Positions 9,852 to 19,862 are shown, numbered from the stretch's first letter. The stretch is 64,000 bases of DNA from Streptomyces sp. SN-593 (GCF_016756395.1 NZ_AP018365.1:744001-808000); one strand, 5' to 3'. Numbers and translations: made by a program. Notes: generated from the sequence alone by a model not told the origin.

Positions 9852-11107
9852 CGACCGACACCCACGGCCCGGCCGGCGGCGAGCTGCGGCGGCGCGGTTT
9901 CCTGCGCGGCGCGGCGGTCGGCGTCGGGGCCGTCGGCGCGGTGGCGGGCGGCGCGGCCGCGCTGGCCGGATCGAGCGCGGCGGCCGCGACGCCGGCGCCG
10001 GCCGCCGGGCAGGCGGCGCCGTTCCACGGCCCGCACCAGGCCGGCATCACCCAGGCCGTCCAGGCGTCCAGCGTGTTCCTGTCCTTCGACGTCACCGCGG
10101 CCGACCGGCGCGAGCTGGTCGAGTTGCTGCACACCGTCACCGAGCGGGCCCGGTTCCTGACCTCCGGCGGGACCCCGGCGGCGCTGGGCATCACCGACTC
10201 GCCCTCGGACAGCGGCACGCTCGGCCCGCGGGTGCCCGGCGACGGGCTGACGGTCACCACCGGGGTCGGCGCGTCGCTCTTCGACGACCGGTTCGGGCTG
10301 GCGGACCGCAAGCCGCTGCGGCTGACCACGATGCCGGCGTTCGAGGACGACGACCTGCAACCGGACTGGTGCCACGGCGACCTGAGCCTCCAGCTCAGCG
10401 CCCCGCACCCGGACACCGTGCTGCACGCACTGCGCGACATCGCCCGGCACACCCGCGGCGGCATGCAGGTGCGCTGGCGGATGGACGGCTTCACCAGCCC
10501 GCCCCGCCCCAGCGGCACCCCCCGCAACCACCTCGGCTTCAAGGACGGCACCGCCAACCCGGACATCACCGACCCGGCCGTCGCGAAGCGGCTGCTGTGG
10601 ACCGGCGGGGGCGGCGAGCCGGCCTGGACGTCCGGAGGGTCGTACCAGGTGGTGCGGCTGATCCGGATGCTGGTGGAGTTCTGGGACCGGGTCTCCATCA
10701 CCGAGCAGGAGCGGATGTTCGGCCGGGCCCGGGACACCGGCGCGCCGCTGGACGGCGCGGGCGAGTTCGACACGCCGAAGTACGCGCAGGACCCGATGGG
10801 CGACGTGATCCCGCTGGACAGCCACATCAGGGTGGCCAACCCGCGCACCGCGAAGACCGACGACTCCCGCATCCTGCGCCGCGGCTACAACTACGACCGG
10901 GGCATGGACAACGACGGCAACCTCGACATGGGGCTGATCTTCGTCTGCTACCAGCAGGACCTGGAGCGGCAGTTCGCCGCGGTGCAGAAGCGGCTGGCGG
11001 GCGAACCGCTGGTGGACTACATCACACCGTTCGGCGGCGGCTACTTCTTCGCGCTGCCGGGCGTGCGGGACCGCGGCGACTGGCTCGGCAGCACCCTGCT
11101 GGCCTGA
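9848..11107 (+). CDS. efeB: EfeB-type DyP heme peroxidase
   Basis: A 419-residue dye-decolorizing peroxidase of the EfeB class, which works with EfeO in extracytoplasmic iron or heme-iron acquisition. A Tat signal (RRRGFLRG) with a long Ala/Gly hydrophobic stretch occupies residues 1-48, consistent with export of a folded heme protein. The distal-site GxxDG motif is present as GFKDGTANP, and the proximal heme histidine lies in DSHIRVANP. Length and order match the family. The ATG overlaps the efeO stop by 4 bp, showing translational coupling. A short imperfect inverted repeat follows the stop, but no strong terminator. No iron-box sequence is evident upstream of the operon. Confidence 0.93.
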
Positions 11108-11159
11108 ACCGGTGCCGGGGCCGCCGGTCCCGGACCCGCACACCGAACCGCCCCCCGCT

Positions 11160-11181
11160 GTTCACCGGGGAGCCACCACCG
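11160..11181 (+). promoter_or_regulatory. Weak PHO-box-like direct repeat upstream of the phosphoesterase gene
   Basis: GTTCACCGGGG is followed at an 11-nt period by a degenerate AGCCACCACCG unit, resembling the PhoP direct-repeat unit of streptomycetes. Only the first unit is good. It lies about 100 bp upstream of a likely phosphatase/phospholipase C gene, which makes it plausible but unproven. Confidence 0.25.
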
Positions 11182-11283
11182 GGCCGTTGTCATGTCGCGG
11201 CCCAGCTCGACGATCGCGTTCGACGCCGTGCGCGATTCGACACATGGCACGCGTAGGCACCACACAGCGGAGGCTGAGGCAAC

Positions 11284-13215
11284 ATGAGCACCACAGGCAG
11301 AACGAGCAGGTCACGAGGGGGTTCGCGGGGGCGGGCCGCGCGCTGGGGGGCGTGCGCCGGAGCGGCGGCGCTCGTACTGCTGGGCGGCACGGCACCTGCC
11401 CGGGCCGACTCCGCCGGCCAGGGCGGCGGCAGCGGGAGCAGCAGCACGACCACGCCGATCAAGCACCTGGTGGTCCTCTTCGACGAGAACGTGTCGTTCG
11501 ACCACTACTTCGCGACCTACCCGAAGGCCGCCAACACCGACGGCACCACCTTCACCGCGGCGAAGAACACCCCGAAGAACATCGACACCGCCGCGCACGC
11601 GGGCCTGGTCGCCAAGAACCCCAACCAGTACGCGCCGCAGCGGCTGAGCCCGGACGAGGCCGTCACCTGCGACCAGAACCACTCCTACGGCCCGGAGCAG
11701 TACGCCGCGAACGGCGGCAAGGCCGACCAGTACGTCCAGAACACCGACTCCGGCAAGTGCTCGGGCGGCCTGTACTACCAGCCCGGCCTGGTGATGGACT
11801 ACTACGACGGCAACACCGTCACGGGGCTGTGGAACTACGCCCAGCACTACTCGCTCGGCGACAACTCCTACAGCTCCAACTACGGCCCCTCCACGCCCGG
11901 CGCGCTCAACCTGGTCTCCGGCCAGACGCACGGCGTCGTCTCGGTCGACCCGGCCTCCGGCACCGAGCACCCGAAGCAGACCGCCACGCCCGACTCGTAC
12001 ACCGTGGTCTCCCCCGACGCCCAGGGTGTCGGCACCGTCGCCAACGACCCCGACCCGGCCTACGACGACTGCTCGGACAACAGCCACACCAGCACCAACG
12101 CGCTCGCCAAGATGACCGGCAAGAACGTCGGTGACCTGCTGAACTCCAAGAACGTCACGTGGGGCTGGTTCCAGGGCGGCTTCCGCCCGTCCACGGCGTG
12201 GGACGGCAAGCAGGGCGACTACGCCAGTTGCCAGGGCGACACGCACGCCAACGTCGCCGGCACCTCCTCGGTCGACTACAGCGCGCACCACTCGCCGTTC
12301 CAGTACTACGCGTCGACGTCCAACCCGCACCACCTGCCCCCGAAGAACACGGCGGAGATCGGCCACGACGGCCAGGCGAACCACAACTACGACCTGACCG
12401 ACTTCGACTCGGCGCTCAAGGCCGGTGACCTGCCCGCCGTCAGCTTCCTCAAGGCGGCCGAGTACCAGGACGGCCACGCCGCCTACTCCGACCCGACCGA
12501 CGAGCAGAACTTCCTGATCAAGGAGATCAACGCGATCCAGTCCTCCGCGGACTGGAAGGACACCGCGATCGTGGTGGCCTACGACGACTCCGACGGCTGG
12601 TACGACCACGCGTACGCGGTGCCGAGCAACGGCTCCAAGGACACCACGGTCGGCTCCAACAACAAGGCCGCCGACAGCCCGGCCTGCCAGGCCGCCCCGG
12701 CCGCCGCGCAGGGCTACGACGACCGCTGCGGCCCCGGCACCCGGCAGCCGCTGCTGGTCATCTCGCCCTACAGCAAGGTGAACTCGGTCGACCACACGCA
12801 GACCGAGCAGGCGTCGATCACGAAGTTCATCGAGGACAACTGGAAGACCGGCCGGATCGGCGACGGCTCCTTCGACTCCCGCGCGAACACCCTCACCAAC
12901 GCCTTCGACTTCAAGCACCCGAACAACGAGCAGGTGCTGCTGAACACCAACGGGTCGGTGAAGTCGGTCAAGCCGATCAGCTCCACCCACCCGACCTCCC
13001 CGGGCAAGCCCACCCAGCCCGGCCACGGCGGCACCGGCGGCTCCGGCGGCACCTCGGGCACCACCGGCGGCGGCAACGCCCCGTCCACGCAGCTCGCGGC
13101 GACCGGCAGCCCGTCCCCGGCGCTGCCGCTCGGCATCACCGCGGGCGTCCTGGTGGTCGGCGGCGGCGCGCTGTACTACGCCCGCCGGCACCGCGCCTCG
13201 CGCTCGGCGGCCTGA
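11284..13215 (+). CDS. Phospholipase C/acid phosphatase-type phosphoesterase with LAATG wall-sorting signal
   Basis: A 643-residue exported protein of the phosphoesterase family that includes bacterial phospholipases C and acid phosphatase AcpA. After a Sec signal (residues 1-42, cleavage near ARA-D), the catalytic domain starts with IKHLVVLFDENVSFDHYF, carrying the metal-binding Glu-Asn pair of the family. Further motifs are PGLVMDYYDGNT, AEYQDGHAAYSDPTDEQNF and VVAYDDSDGWYDH. The last 60 residues are a Gly/Ser/Thr/Pro linker, the motif LAATG, a hydrophobic helix and an RRHR tail: a class E sortase signal that would fix the enzyme to the cell wall. The start ATG follows CGGAGG. A strong hairpin follows the gene. 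Confidence 0.87.
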   Translation: MSTTGRTSRSRGGSRGRAARWGACAGAAALVLLGGTAPARADSAGQGGGSGSSSTTTPIKHLVVLFDENVSFDHYFATYPKAANTDGTTFTAAKNTPKNIDTAAHAGLVAKNPNQYAPQRLSPDEAVTCDQNHSYGPEQYAANGGKADQYVQNTDSGKCSGGLYYQPGLVMDYYDGNTVTGLWNYAQHYSLGDNSYSSNYGPSTPGALNLVSGQTHGVVSVDPASGTEHPKQTATPDSYTVVSPDAQGVGTVANDPDPAYDDCSDNSHTSTNALAKMTGKNVGDLLNSKNVTWGWFQGGFRPSTAWDGKQGDYASCQGDTHANVAGTSSVDYSAHHSPFQYYASTSNPHHLPPKNTAEIGHDGQANHNYDLTDFDSALKAGDLPAVSFLKAAEYQDGHAAYSDPTDEQNFLIKEINAIQSSADWKDTAIVVAYDDSDGWYDHAYAVPSNGSKDTTVGSNNKAADSPACQAAPAAAQGYDDRCGPGTRQPLLVISPYSKVNSVDHTQTEQASITKFIEDNWKTGRIGDGSFDSRANTLTNAFDFKHPNNEQVLLNTNGSVKSVKPISSTHPTSPGKPTQPGHGGTGGSGGTSGTTGGGNAPSTQLAATGSPSPALPLGITAGVLVVGGGALYYARRHRASRSAA

Positions 13216-13241
13216 CGCCGGCCCGCTCCGCGGGGTCTGAC

Positions 13242-13275
13242 AGGGGCCGTCCCGGAAGTCTCCGGGGCGGCCCCT
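13242..13275 (+). terminator. Hairpin terminator after the phosphoesterase gene
   Basis: A 15-bp stem (one G-U pair) with loop AGTC starts 27 nt after the stop codon. Confidence 0.75.
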
Positions 13276-13418
13276 CGCCGTACCCGCCGCGCGTCGGACC
13301 TTGAAGCAACTCCGCAGCGGGCGCGGCGCGTTGTGTTCACGAACCGAAGACACATCCCCGATCCGCGGTCCGCACGCGGCGCCCGCGCGTATTCCGGTAC
13401 CGGCTCCGCGCACAACTC

Positions 13419-13448
13419 TTGACATGGGTGAAACACAGGGAGAAACAT
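13419..13448 (+). promoter_or_regulatory. Promoter of the GH55-like glucanase gene
   Basis: A consensus -35 box TTGACA (13419-13424) is followed after 18 nt by AAACAT (13443-13448) as the best -10 match. The predicted start of transcription falls just before the palindrome at 13464. Confidence 0.5.
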
Positions 13449-13463
13449 TCCGGTGTGCGGTGG

Positions 13464-13475
13464 GAGAGCGCTCTC
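13464..13475. promoter_or_regulatory. LacI-type operator GAGAGCGCTCTC
   Basis: A perfect 12-bp palindrome, placed just after the predicted transcription start of the GH55-like gene. The central GAGCGCTC equals the core of the CebR/CelR operator (TGGGAGCGCTCCCA). The identical 12-mer occurs in the same position ahead of the GH16 gene at 47612. Confidence 0.65.
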
Positions 13476-13547
13476 ATCGGTCAACCGGTCGGCGCCCGCC
13501 CGCAGTTCGGCACCTTCACCCCCACCCTGGAATCAGGAGAGTCGCCC

Positions 13548-15773
13548 ATGCTTCCTCCCCCCACCGGCGCGGTGGCGCTGAGACCCGCGGCTGCCGCGGA
13601 CCGGCGCAGACGGCGCAACATCGTGGCCGCGGTGGTCACCGCGCTGCTCGCGTCGCTGCTGCTGTTCGTGCCGATGCGGTCCGCGCACGCGGCCGGCACC
13701 CTGCTCTCGCAGGGAAAGACCGCGACCGCCTCCTCCACCGAGAACAGCGGCACGCCCGCCTCCGCGGCGGTCGACGGCAACACCGGAACCCGCTGGTCCA
13801 GCGCCTTCTCCGACCCGCAGTGGCTCGAGGTCGACCTCGGCGCCACCGCGACGGTCAGCTCGGTCACCCTCAACTGGGAGACGGCGTACGCCACCGCCTT
13901 CAAGATCCAGCTCTCCTCGGACGGCTCGACCTGGACCGACGCGTACTCCACCACGACCGGGACCGGCGGCACGCAGACGGTTTCCGTAAACGGTTCCGGG
14001 CGCTATGTCCGGATGTACGGGACCGCGCGCTCCACCGGGTACGGCTACTCGCTCTGGGAGTTCCAGGTCTACGGCACCGCCGGCTCCGGCGGCTCCGGCG
14101 GCACCACGGGCGGCGGCGGCACCGGCCCGATCACGGGCGGCGGCGACCTCGGCCCCAACGTGAAGGTCTTCGACCCCTCGACGCCGAACATCCAGAGCCA
14201 GCTCGACGCGATCTTCGCCCAGCAGGAGAGCAACCAGTTCGGTGACGCCCGCTACCAGGTGTTCTTCAAGCCGGGCACGTACAACAACATCAACGACCAG
14301 ATCGGCTTCTACACGTCGGTCTCCGGCCTGGGCAAGAACCCCGACGACGTCCAGATCAACGGCGACATGACCGTGGACGCCGGCTGGTTCAACGGCAACG
14401 CCACGCAGAACTTCTGGCGCAGCGTGGAGAACATGGCCATCAAGCCGGTCAGCGGCACCGACCGCTGGGCGGTCGCGCAGGCGGCGCCGTTCCGCCGGAT
14501 CCACGTCGAGGGCGGCCTCAACCTCGCGCCCAACGGCTACGGTTGGGCCAGCGGCGGCTACATCGCCGACAGCAAGATCGACGGCACCGTCGGCCCGTAC
14601 TCGCAGCAGCAGTGGTACACCCGGGACAGCTCGATCGGCGGCTGGACCAACGGCGTGTGGAACATGGTCTTCTCCGGTGTCCAGGGCGCGCCCGCGCAGG
14701 GCTTCCCGAACCCGGTCTACACCACGCTCGGCACCACCCCGGAGTCGCGGGACAAGCCGTACATGTACATCGACGGCAGCGGCAACTACCAGGTGTTCGT
14801 GCCGAACATGCGCACCAACGCCAGCGGCGTGGACTGGCCGAACACGCCCGGCACCTCGATCCCGCTGACCCAGTTCTACGTCGCCAAGCCCGGCGTCTCC
14901 GCCGAGACCATCAACGCGGCGCTCGCGCAGGGCCTGAACCTGGTGCTCACCCCGGGCATCTACCACGTCGACCAGCCGATCAACGTCACCCGCGCCAACA
15001 CCGTGGTGCTCGGCCTGGGTTACGCCACGGTCATCCCGGACAACGGGGTGGACGCGATGAAGGTCGCCGACGTGGACGGCGTGAAGCTGGCCGGCTTCCT
15101 GATCGACGCCGGCACCGGCAAGTCGGCCCAGCTCCTCCAGGTCGGCGCGCCCGGTTCCTCGGCGAGCCACGCGAGCAACCCGACCACGATCCAGGACGTG
15201 TTCGCGCGGATCGGCGGCGCCGGCCCCGGCCAGGCGACCACCGCCTTCGAGATCAACAGCAACGACGTGGTGATCGACCACACCTGGCTGTGGCGGGCCG
15301 ACCACGGCGCGGGCGTCGGCTGGACCACCAACCCCGCCGACGAGGGGTTGAAGGTCAACGGCAACAACGTGCTGGCGACCGGCCTGTTCGTGGAGCACTT
15401 CGAGAAGTACGACGTCGAGTGGGCGGGCCAGAACGGCAGGACGATCTTCTTCCAGAACGAGATCGCCTACGATCCGCCCAACCAGGCCGCCATCCAGAAC
15501 GGCACCACCCGCGGTTACGCCGCCTACAAGGTCGACAACAACGTCACCAGCCACGAGGGCTGGGGGCTCGGCAGCTACTGCAACTTCACCGCGGACCCGT
15601 CGATCGTGCAGGACCACGGCTTCGAGGCGCCGAACACGCCCGGGGTCAAGTTCCACGACCTGCTGGTGATCTCGCTCGGCGGCATGGGCCAGTACGCCCA
15701 CGTCATCAACAACACCGGCTCGGCGACGTCGGGCACCTCCACCGTCCCCTCCACCGTGACCAGCTACCCGTAG
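13548..15773 (+). CDS. Secreted GH55-like beta-1,3-glucanase with F5/8 (discoidin) module
   Basis: A 741-residue secreted protein. An Arg-rich Sec signal occupies about residues 1-48. An F5/8-type carbohydrate-binding module (about 50-180; STENSGTPASAAVDGN, LGATATVSSV, SGRYVRMYGT) precedes a Gly/Ser/Thr linker. The large domain from about residue 203 resembles the two-lobed right-handed beta-helix of actinobacterial GH55 exo-beta-1,3-glucanases. The first lobe has GLGKNPDDVQING and the second has LVLTPGIYHVDQPINV, VVLGLGYATVIPDNG and FVEHFEKYDVEWAGQNGRT. I did not locate the catalytic acid with certainty, so family assignment rests on overall pattern. ATG at 13548 follows AGGAGAG. It is probably repressed through the palindrome at 13464. 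Confidence 0.78.
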   Translation: MLPPPTGAVALRPAAAADRRRRRNIVAAVVTALLASLLLFVPMRSAHAAGTLLSQGKTATASSTENSGTPASAAVDGNTGTRWSSAFSDPQWLEVDLGATATVSSVTLNWETAYATAFKIQLSSDGSTWTDAYSTTTGTGGTQTVSVNGSGRYVRMYGTARSTGYGYSLWEFQVYGTAGSGGSGGTTGGGGTGPITGGGDLGPNVKVFDPSTPNIQSQLDAIFAQQESNQFGDARYQVFFKPGTYNNINDQIGFYTSVSGLGKNPDDVQINGDMTVDAGWFNGNATQNFWRSVENMAIKPVSGTDRWAVAQAAPFRRIHVEGGLNLAPNGYGWASGGYIADSKIDGTVGPYSQQQWYTRDSSIGGWTNGVWNMVFSGVQGAPAQGFPNPVYTTLGTTPESRDKPYMYIDGSGNYQVFVPNMRTNASGVDWPNTPGTSIPLTQFYVAKPGVSAETINAALAQGLNLVLTPGIYHVDQPINVTRANTVVLGLGYATVIPDNGVDAMKVADVDGVKLAGFLIDAGTGKSAQLLQVGAPGSSASHASNPTTIQDVFARIGGAGPGQATTAFEINSNDVVIDHTWLWRADHGAGVGWTTNPADEGLKVNGNNVLATGLFVEHFEKYDVEWAGQNGRTIFFQNEIAYDPPNQAAIQNGTTRGYAAYKVDNNVTSHEGWGLGSYCNFTADPSIVQDHGFEAPNTPGVKFHDLLVISLGGMGQYAHVINNTGSATSGTSTVPSTVTSYP

Positions 15774-15797
15774 TCCCGTCACGGAGCACACCTCGGG

Positions 15798-15827
15798 AAG
15801 CCGTCGCCCCCACCGGGGCGGCGGCTT
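15798..15827 (+). terminator. Hairpin terminator after the GH55-like gene
   Basis: AAGCCGTCGCCCC pairs with GGGGCGGCGGCTT (one G-U) around a 4-nt loop, starting 24 nt after the stop codon and followed by TCC. Confidence 0.75.
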
Positions 15828-15907
15828 TCCGCGCGACCGCCTCCGTCGCCGCGTGCTCTGCTACCGTGCCCGCAGATCAGCGGAGATCAACGGTCGAGGG
15901 GGACTGG

Positions 15908-18900
15908 TTGGGCACCGGCAGGCGGTCGACGGCGGAGCACGAGCGGCAGGCGGACATCCTCCGCTACTGGCGGGCCGTGGAGTACTTCAGCCCACCGACG
16001 GTCGAGCCGGTCAACCCGCGTGCCGACATGTTCGCGGTCCGCCCGCACCGGCCCCTGCCCTGGGAACCGGGCTCCGAGGTCAGCCGGGCGCCGTCCCGCC
16101 CGAACACCGTGTGGCAGCACACCGTGTACGCCGGGACCTTCGCGGTGGAGAAGGTGCGCGACCTCCTGCTGGAGACGTTCCGCGCCCCGGACGCCGAGCT
16201 GGACCTCGACGGCCGGATCAGCGGCGACAGCGCCGTCCTGTGCTTCACCGTCACCGCGGAGGGGCTGCTGATCAAGGACAGCCCCACCGTGTCCGCCTGC
16301 GCCTGGGCGGTGGGCCGGACCCTGGACCCCGGGCCCCAGGACGAGCACTGGCTGGACGGGTTCGAGTCGCACAGCGCGGCGCTGTTACAGCGCCTGCTGG
16401 ACCTCGGCGACGGGAAGGTCGAGGTCGAGCGCCGGACGGTTTCGACCGGCCCGGGCGCCGCCTCCACCGAACTCGGCGCCGTCGCCGGGCTGTTCTCCCG
16501 GCTCGCGGTGACCGCGGCGCGGAGCGGCCTGAGCTCCGCGGCCGCCGCGGCCGGCGCCGGGCTCGGGCCGGTGGGAGGTCTGGCCACCGAGCTGATCGAG
16601 CAGGCCGGCGGCGAGCTGATCGACGCCGCGGCCGACCGGCTGGCCGACCTGGTGGCGGGCGCCGAGCGGCCCTCCGGCGGGCGGCGGCCGGACGGCATGG
16701 CGGACGGTACGCCGGACCAGGACGGCTCCGGGGACACGGCCGGGCCCGACGGGGCGGAGCCGGAGGCGGCGGACACCGAGGGCACGGATGCCGGCGGCGC
16801 CGAGCCGCAGGAGCCGCCGGCCGAACTGGGCACGAAGGTGCTCGACGTGCACGACCTGGCGGCCGTCACCCGCTGGGTGGCCGAGCAGTTGGGGGTCGCC
16901 GCGGTGCTGCGGCCCGACGCGATCCGGGTCAAGAGCTACCGGGTCTCGGCCAAGCACGCGGACGAGACGGTGGGCGACACCCTCCTCAACAGCTTCTACG
17001 CGGACGACCTCCAGCGGGTCGCCGAGGCCGTGGCGGCGGGCGGGGCCGGTGAGGCGCTGCTCGGCTACCTGCGTGCGGACGCGGACCTGGACGCCGATGC
17101 CCGCCACGACGTGCGCCGTGCGCCCGAGACCGTCCTGGAGCAGGTCCGGCCCTCGCGGATGCCGCTCGGGCGATGGCCCGCGGACAGCGACAAACCCCTG
17201 GTCCTCAGCCAGCAGTTCGCGGTCAACCGCATCATGGACACGCTCGGAGCGGACGGCGGCACCGGGGTCTACGCCGTCAACGGCCCGCCGGGCACCGGGA
17301 AGACGACCATGCTGCGCGACCTGATCGCCGCCGTCGTGGTCCGGCGCGCCGAGCGGCTGGCGGAGTTACCCGGCCCCGAACTCGCCTTCTCCCGAACTCC
17401 GTTCACCTGGCGCGTGGAGGACAACGCGGGCAAGACCTACCCGCGCAGCATCCATCCGCTGGTTCCGGGCCTCACCGGCTTCGAGATGGTGATCGCCTCG
17501 TCGAACAACGGCGCGGTGGAGAACGTCACGCTGGAGGTTCCCGGCGCGCGGGCCGTCGGCGACGAGTGGAAGGCGGAGGCGGACTACCTCTCCGGCCCCG
17601 CCGGCATCGCGCTCGGCGAGCCGGCCTGGGGGGCGATCGCCGCCCGTCTGGGACGGCGCAGCAACCGCTCCGACTTCGTGCAGCGGTTCTGGTGGGGAAA
17701 CACCCCGCAGGTCCCGGGCCCGCGGCGGGCGCCGAGCGCGCCCGCTCCCCCGCGGCCTCCCGGCCTGCAGAAGATGCTCCAGCAGCAGATCGCCCACGTC
17801 CCCGGCTCCTCCAGGAGGCCGCAGGCCGCGGGGGACGCCCCCGGCCAGGAGGCGCCGCTGGGGCGGGAGACGTGGAGCGACGCGGTGCGGCGCTTCTCCA
17901 CCGCCCGGCGCCGGGTGCGCGAACTGGCCGCGCGGCGGCAGGAGATCGCCGACCTCGCCGCGCGGCTGGCCGCACCGGACGCGGTCCTGGCGGGCCTGCT
18001 GGCCCACATGTCCGACGCCCAGGACGCCCTGGCCCTGCTCCAGCGGGAAAGGCGCCACGGCGAGGCCGCCCTCGACGAGCGCCGCCGCGAGCACACCGCC
18101 CGCACGGACGCGCTGGACGAGGCCCGGCGCCTGCTGGAGGAGGCCGACGCCAGGACGGCGCTCGGCGCGCAGGACGTCAGGTCGGCGGAGGCGCTCGTGC
18201 ACGGCCACAACGCCCAGCGGCCCGGTCTGCTCCGGCGGATCTTCTCGCCCGAGACCGGGCGGCGCTGGGAGGCCGAGCGCGACCTGCTCACGGCCCGACT
18301 CGCCACCGCCGACACCCGGCTGACCACGCTGGAGGCGTCCCGTGCGACCCGGCGCGCCGACTCACGGGCGGCACGCGGCGCGCGGGACGAGGCGCTGACC
18401 GCCGTCCGCGGCGCGCAGTCCCGGCTGGCCGCCTGCGAGCAGGCCGTCGCGCGGCAGGTCGCCGCGGTCGCCGAGGCCGGGGAGCAGGCGGACCGCAGGC
18501 GGCGCGAGCGGGAGGCCGAGGGGCAGCGGCTGGCCGAGGCACGCCGGCGGTGGGGCGCCTCGGTGCCGGGCGACGAGTGGCGGGCCGACGCCGACGACCG
18601 GGAGGCGATGGAGGCGCGGGAGCTGTCCGCTCCGTGGATGGACGCCGAGTTCGCCGCGGCGCGTTCCGCGCTCTTCCTGGCCGCCCTGGACCTGCACCGC
18701 GCGCTGCTGGCCGCCGCCCCCGACCGGCTGCGCCGGAACCTCCAGGCCACCATGGACGTGGTCGGCGGCCAGGCGCCCTCCGACCTGCCGGCGCAGGTGG
18801 TGCTCGCCGCGTGGCAGATGCTCTTCCTCGTCGTGCCGGTGATCTCCACGACCTTCGCGTCGATGGGGCGGATGTTCGGCAGGCTGGGCGGCGAGGCGCT

Positions 18901-19849
18901 GGGCTGGCTGCTCGTCGACGAGGCGGGCCAGGCCGCGCCGCAGGAGGTGGTCGGCGCCCTGTGGCGGACACGCCGCGCGGTGGTCGTCGGCGACCCGCTC
19001 CAGCTCGAACCGGTGGTCACCCTGCCGTGGACCGGTCAGCGGCGGCTCGCCACCCGCTTCTCGGTGGACCGCCGGTGGGCGCCGTCCGCGGCCTCGGTGC
19101 AGACCCTCGCCGACCGGCTCAACCCGTACGGCACCTGGCTGGCCGACTCCGAGGGCGGGCAGGTCTGGCTCGGCTCGCCGCTGCGCGTGCACCGCCGCTG
19201 CGACCGCCTGATGTTCGACGTCAGCAACACCATCGCGTACGACGGGATGATGGTCTACGGGGTCTCGCGCGACCAGGACGACTTCCCCCTGGTGACGCGG
19301 AGCGTCTGGGTGGACGTGCCCGCGCTGCCGGGCGAGGAGAAGTGGAACCCCGAGGAGGGGGGCGCCCTGGAGTGGTTCCTCGACCTGGTCAGGGACCGCG
19401 TCACGGACGCGATGCAGCGGGAACCGTACGACGGGAGCCTGCTCCCGGGCCCCGGCTCCGACCCCGGCCCCGGTGCGCCCGCGGACGCCCGGGCCCGGGA
19501 GCTGAGGCGCCGGATCGACGAGTCGCTCTTCGTCATCAGCCCCTTCCGCGACGTCGTGGGCGGTATCGGCCGGGTCGCGGACGGCCGCCTCTCCCGTCGG
19601 CGCTACGGGACGGTGCACACCACGCAGGGCAAGGAGGCGGACATCGTGGTCCTGGTGCTCGGCACCGGCGCGGGCCAGGTGGGTTCGCGCGACTGGGCCG
19701 CCAGGACGCCGAACCTGCTGAACGTCGCGGTCACCCGGGCCCGCCGCAGGCTGGTCGTGATCGGGGACCACGCCCTCTGGTCGCGGCACCGCTACTTCCG
19801 GGACCTCGCCGGGCACGACCGGCTGCACCGGTGGACACCCGAGCGCTGA
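15908..19849 (+). CDS. Large SF1 (UPF1-like) helicase with coiled-coil insertion
   Basis: A 1313-residue putative DNA/RNA helicase of superfamily 1, AAA_11/AAA_12 type. Motif I is GPPGTGKTT from residue 459. Motif II is DEAGQ from residue 1004. Motif III is GDPLQLEPV, motif V is VHTTQGKEADIVVLVLG and motif VI is NVAVTRARRRLVVIGD. About 540 residues separate motifs I and II and include a long charged, Arg/Ala/Glu-rich coiled-coil segment (roughly 660-900). The N-terminal 400 residues begin ILRYWRAVEYFSPP, then an Ala-rich and acidic low-complexity region; I do not recognise that domain. The TTG at 15908 is the best start (GAGGGGG ribosome site). No nuclease or methylase partner is fused or adjacent. 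A role in defence or RNA/DNA remodelling is open. Confidence 0.85.
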   Translation: MGTGRRSTAEHERQADILRYWRAVEYFSPPTVEPVNPRADMFAVRPHRPLPWEPGSEVSRAPSRPNTVWQHTVYAGTFAVEKVRDLLLETFRAPDAELDLDGRISGDSAVLCFTVTAEGLLIKDSPTVSACAWAVGRTLDPGPQDEHWLDGFESHSAALLQRLLDLGDGKVEVERRTVSTGPGAASTELGAVAGLFSRLAVTAARSGLSSAAAAAGAGLGPVGGLATELIEQAGGELIDAAADRLADLVAGAERPSGGRRPDGMADGTPDQDGSGDTAGPDGAEPEAADTEGTDAGGAEPQEPPAELGTKVLDVHDLAAVTRWVAEQLGVAAVLRPDAIRVKSYRVSAKHADETVGDTLLNSFYADDLQRVAEAVAAGGAGEALLGYLRADADLDADARHDVRRAPETVLEQVRPSRMPLGRWPADSDKPLVLSQQFAVNRIMDTLGADGGTGVYAVNGPPGTGKTTMLRDLIAAVVVRRAERLAELPGPELAFSRTPFTWRVEDNAGKTYPRSIHPLVPGLTGFEMVIASSNNGAVENVTLEVPGARAVGDEWKAEADYLSGPAGIALGEPAWGAIAARLGRRSNRSDFVQRFWWGNTPQVPGPRRAPSAPAPPRPPGLQKMLQQQIAHVPGSSRRPQAAGDAPGQEAPLGRETWSDAVRRFSTARRRVRELAARRQEIADLAARLAAPDAVLAGLLAHMSDAQDALALLQRERRHGEAALDERRREHTARTDALDEARRLLEEADARTALGAQDVRSAEALVHGHNAQRPGLLRRIFSPETGRRWEAERDLLTARLATADTRLTTLEASRATRRADSRAARGARDEALTAVRGAQSRLAACEQAVARQVAAVAEAGEQADRRRREREAEGQRLAEARRRWGASVPGDEWRADADDREAMEARELSAPWMDAEFAAARSALFLAALDLHRALLAAAPDRLRRNLQATMDVVGGQAPSDLPAQVVLAAWQMLFLVVPVISTTFASMGRMFGRLGGEALGWLLVDEAGQAAPQEVVGALWRTRRAVVVGDPLQLEPVVTLPWTGQRRLATRFSVDRRWAPSAASVQTLADRLNPYGTWLADSEGGQVWLGSPLRVHRRCDRLMFDVSNTIAYDGMMVYGVSRDQDDFPLVTRSVWVDVPALPGEEKWNPEEGGALEWFLDLVRDRVTDAMQREPYDGSLLPGPGSDPGPGAPADARARELRRRIDESLFVISPFRDVVGGIGRVADGRLSRRRYGTVHTTQGKEADIVVLVLGTGAGQVGSRDWAARTPNLLNVAVTRARRRLVVIGDHALWSRHRYFRDLAGHDRLHRWTPER

Positions 19850-19862
19850 GCCGGGGTCCGAG

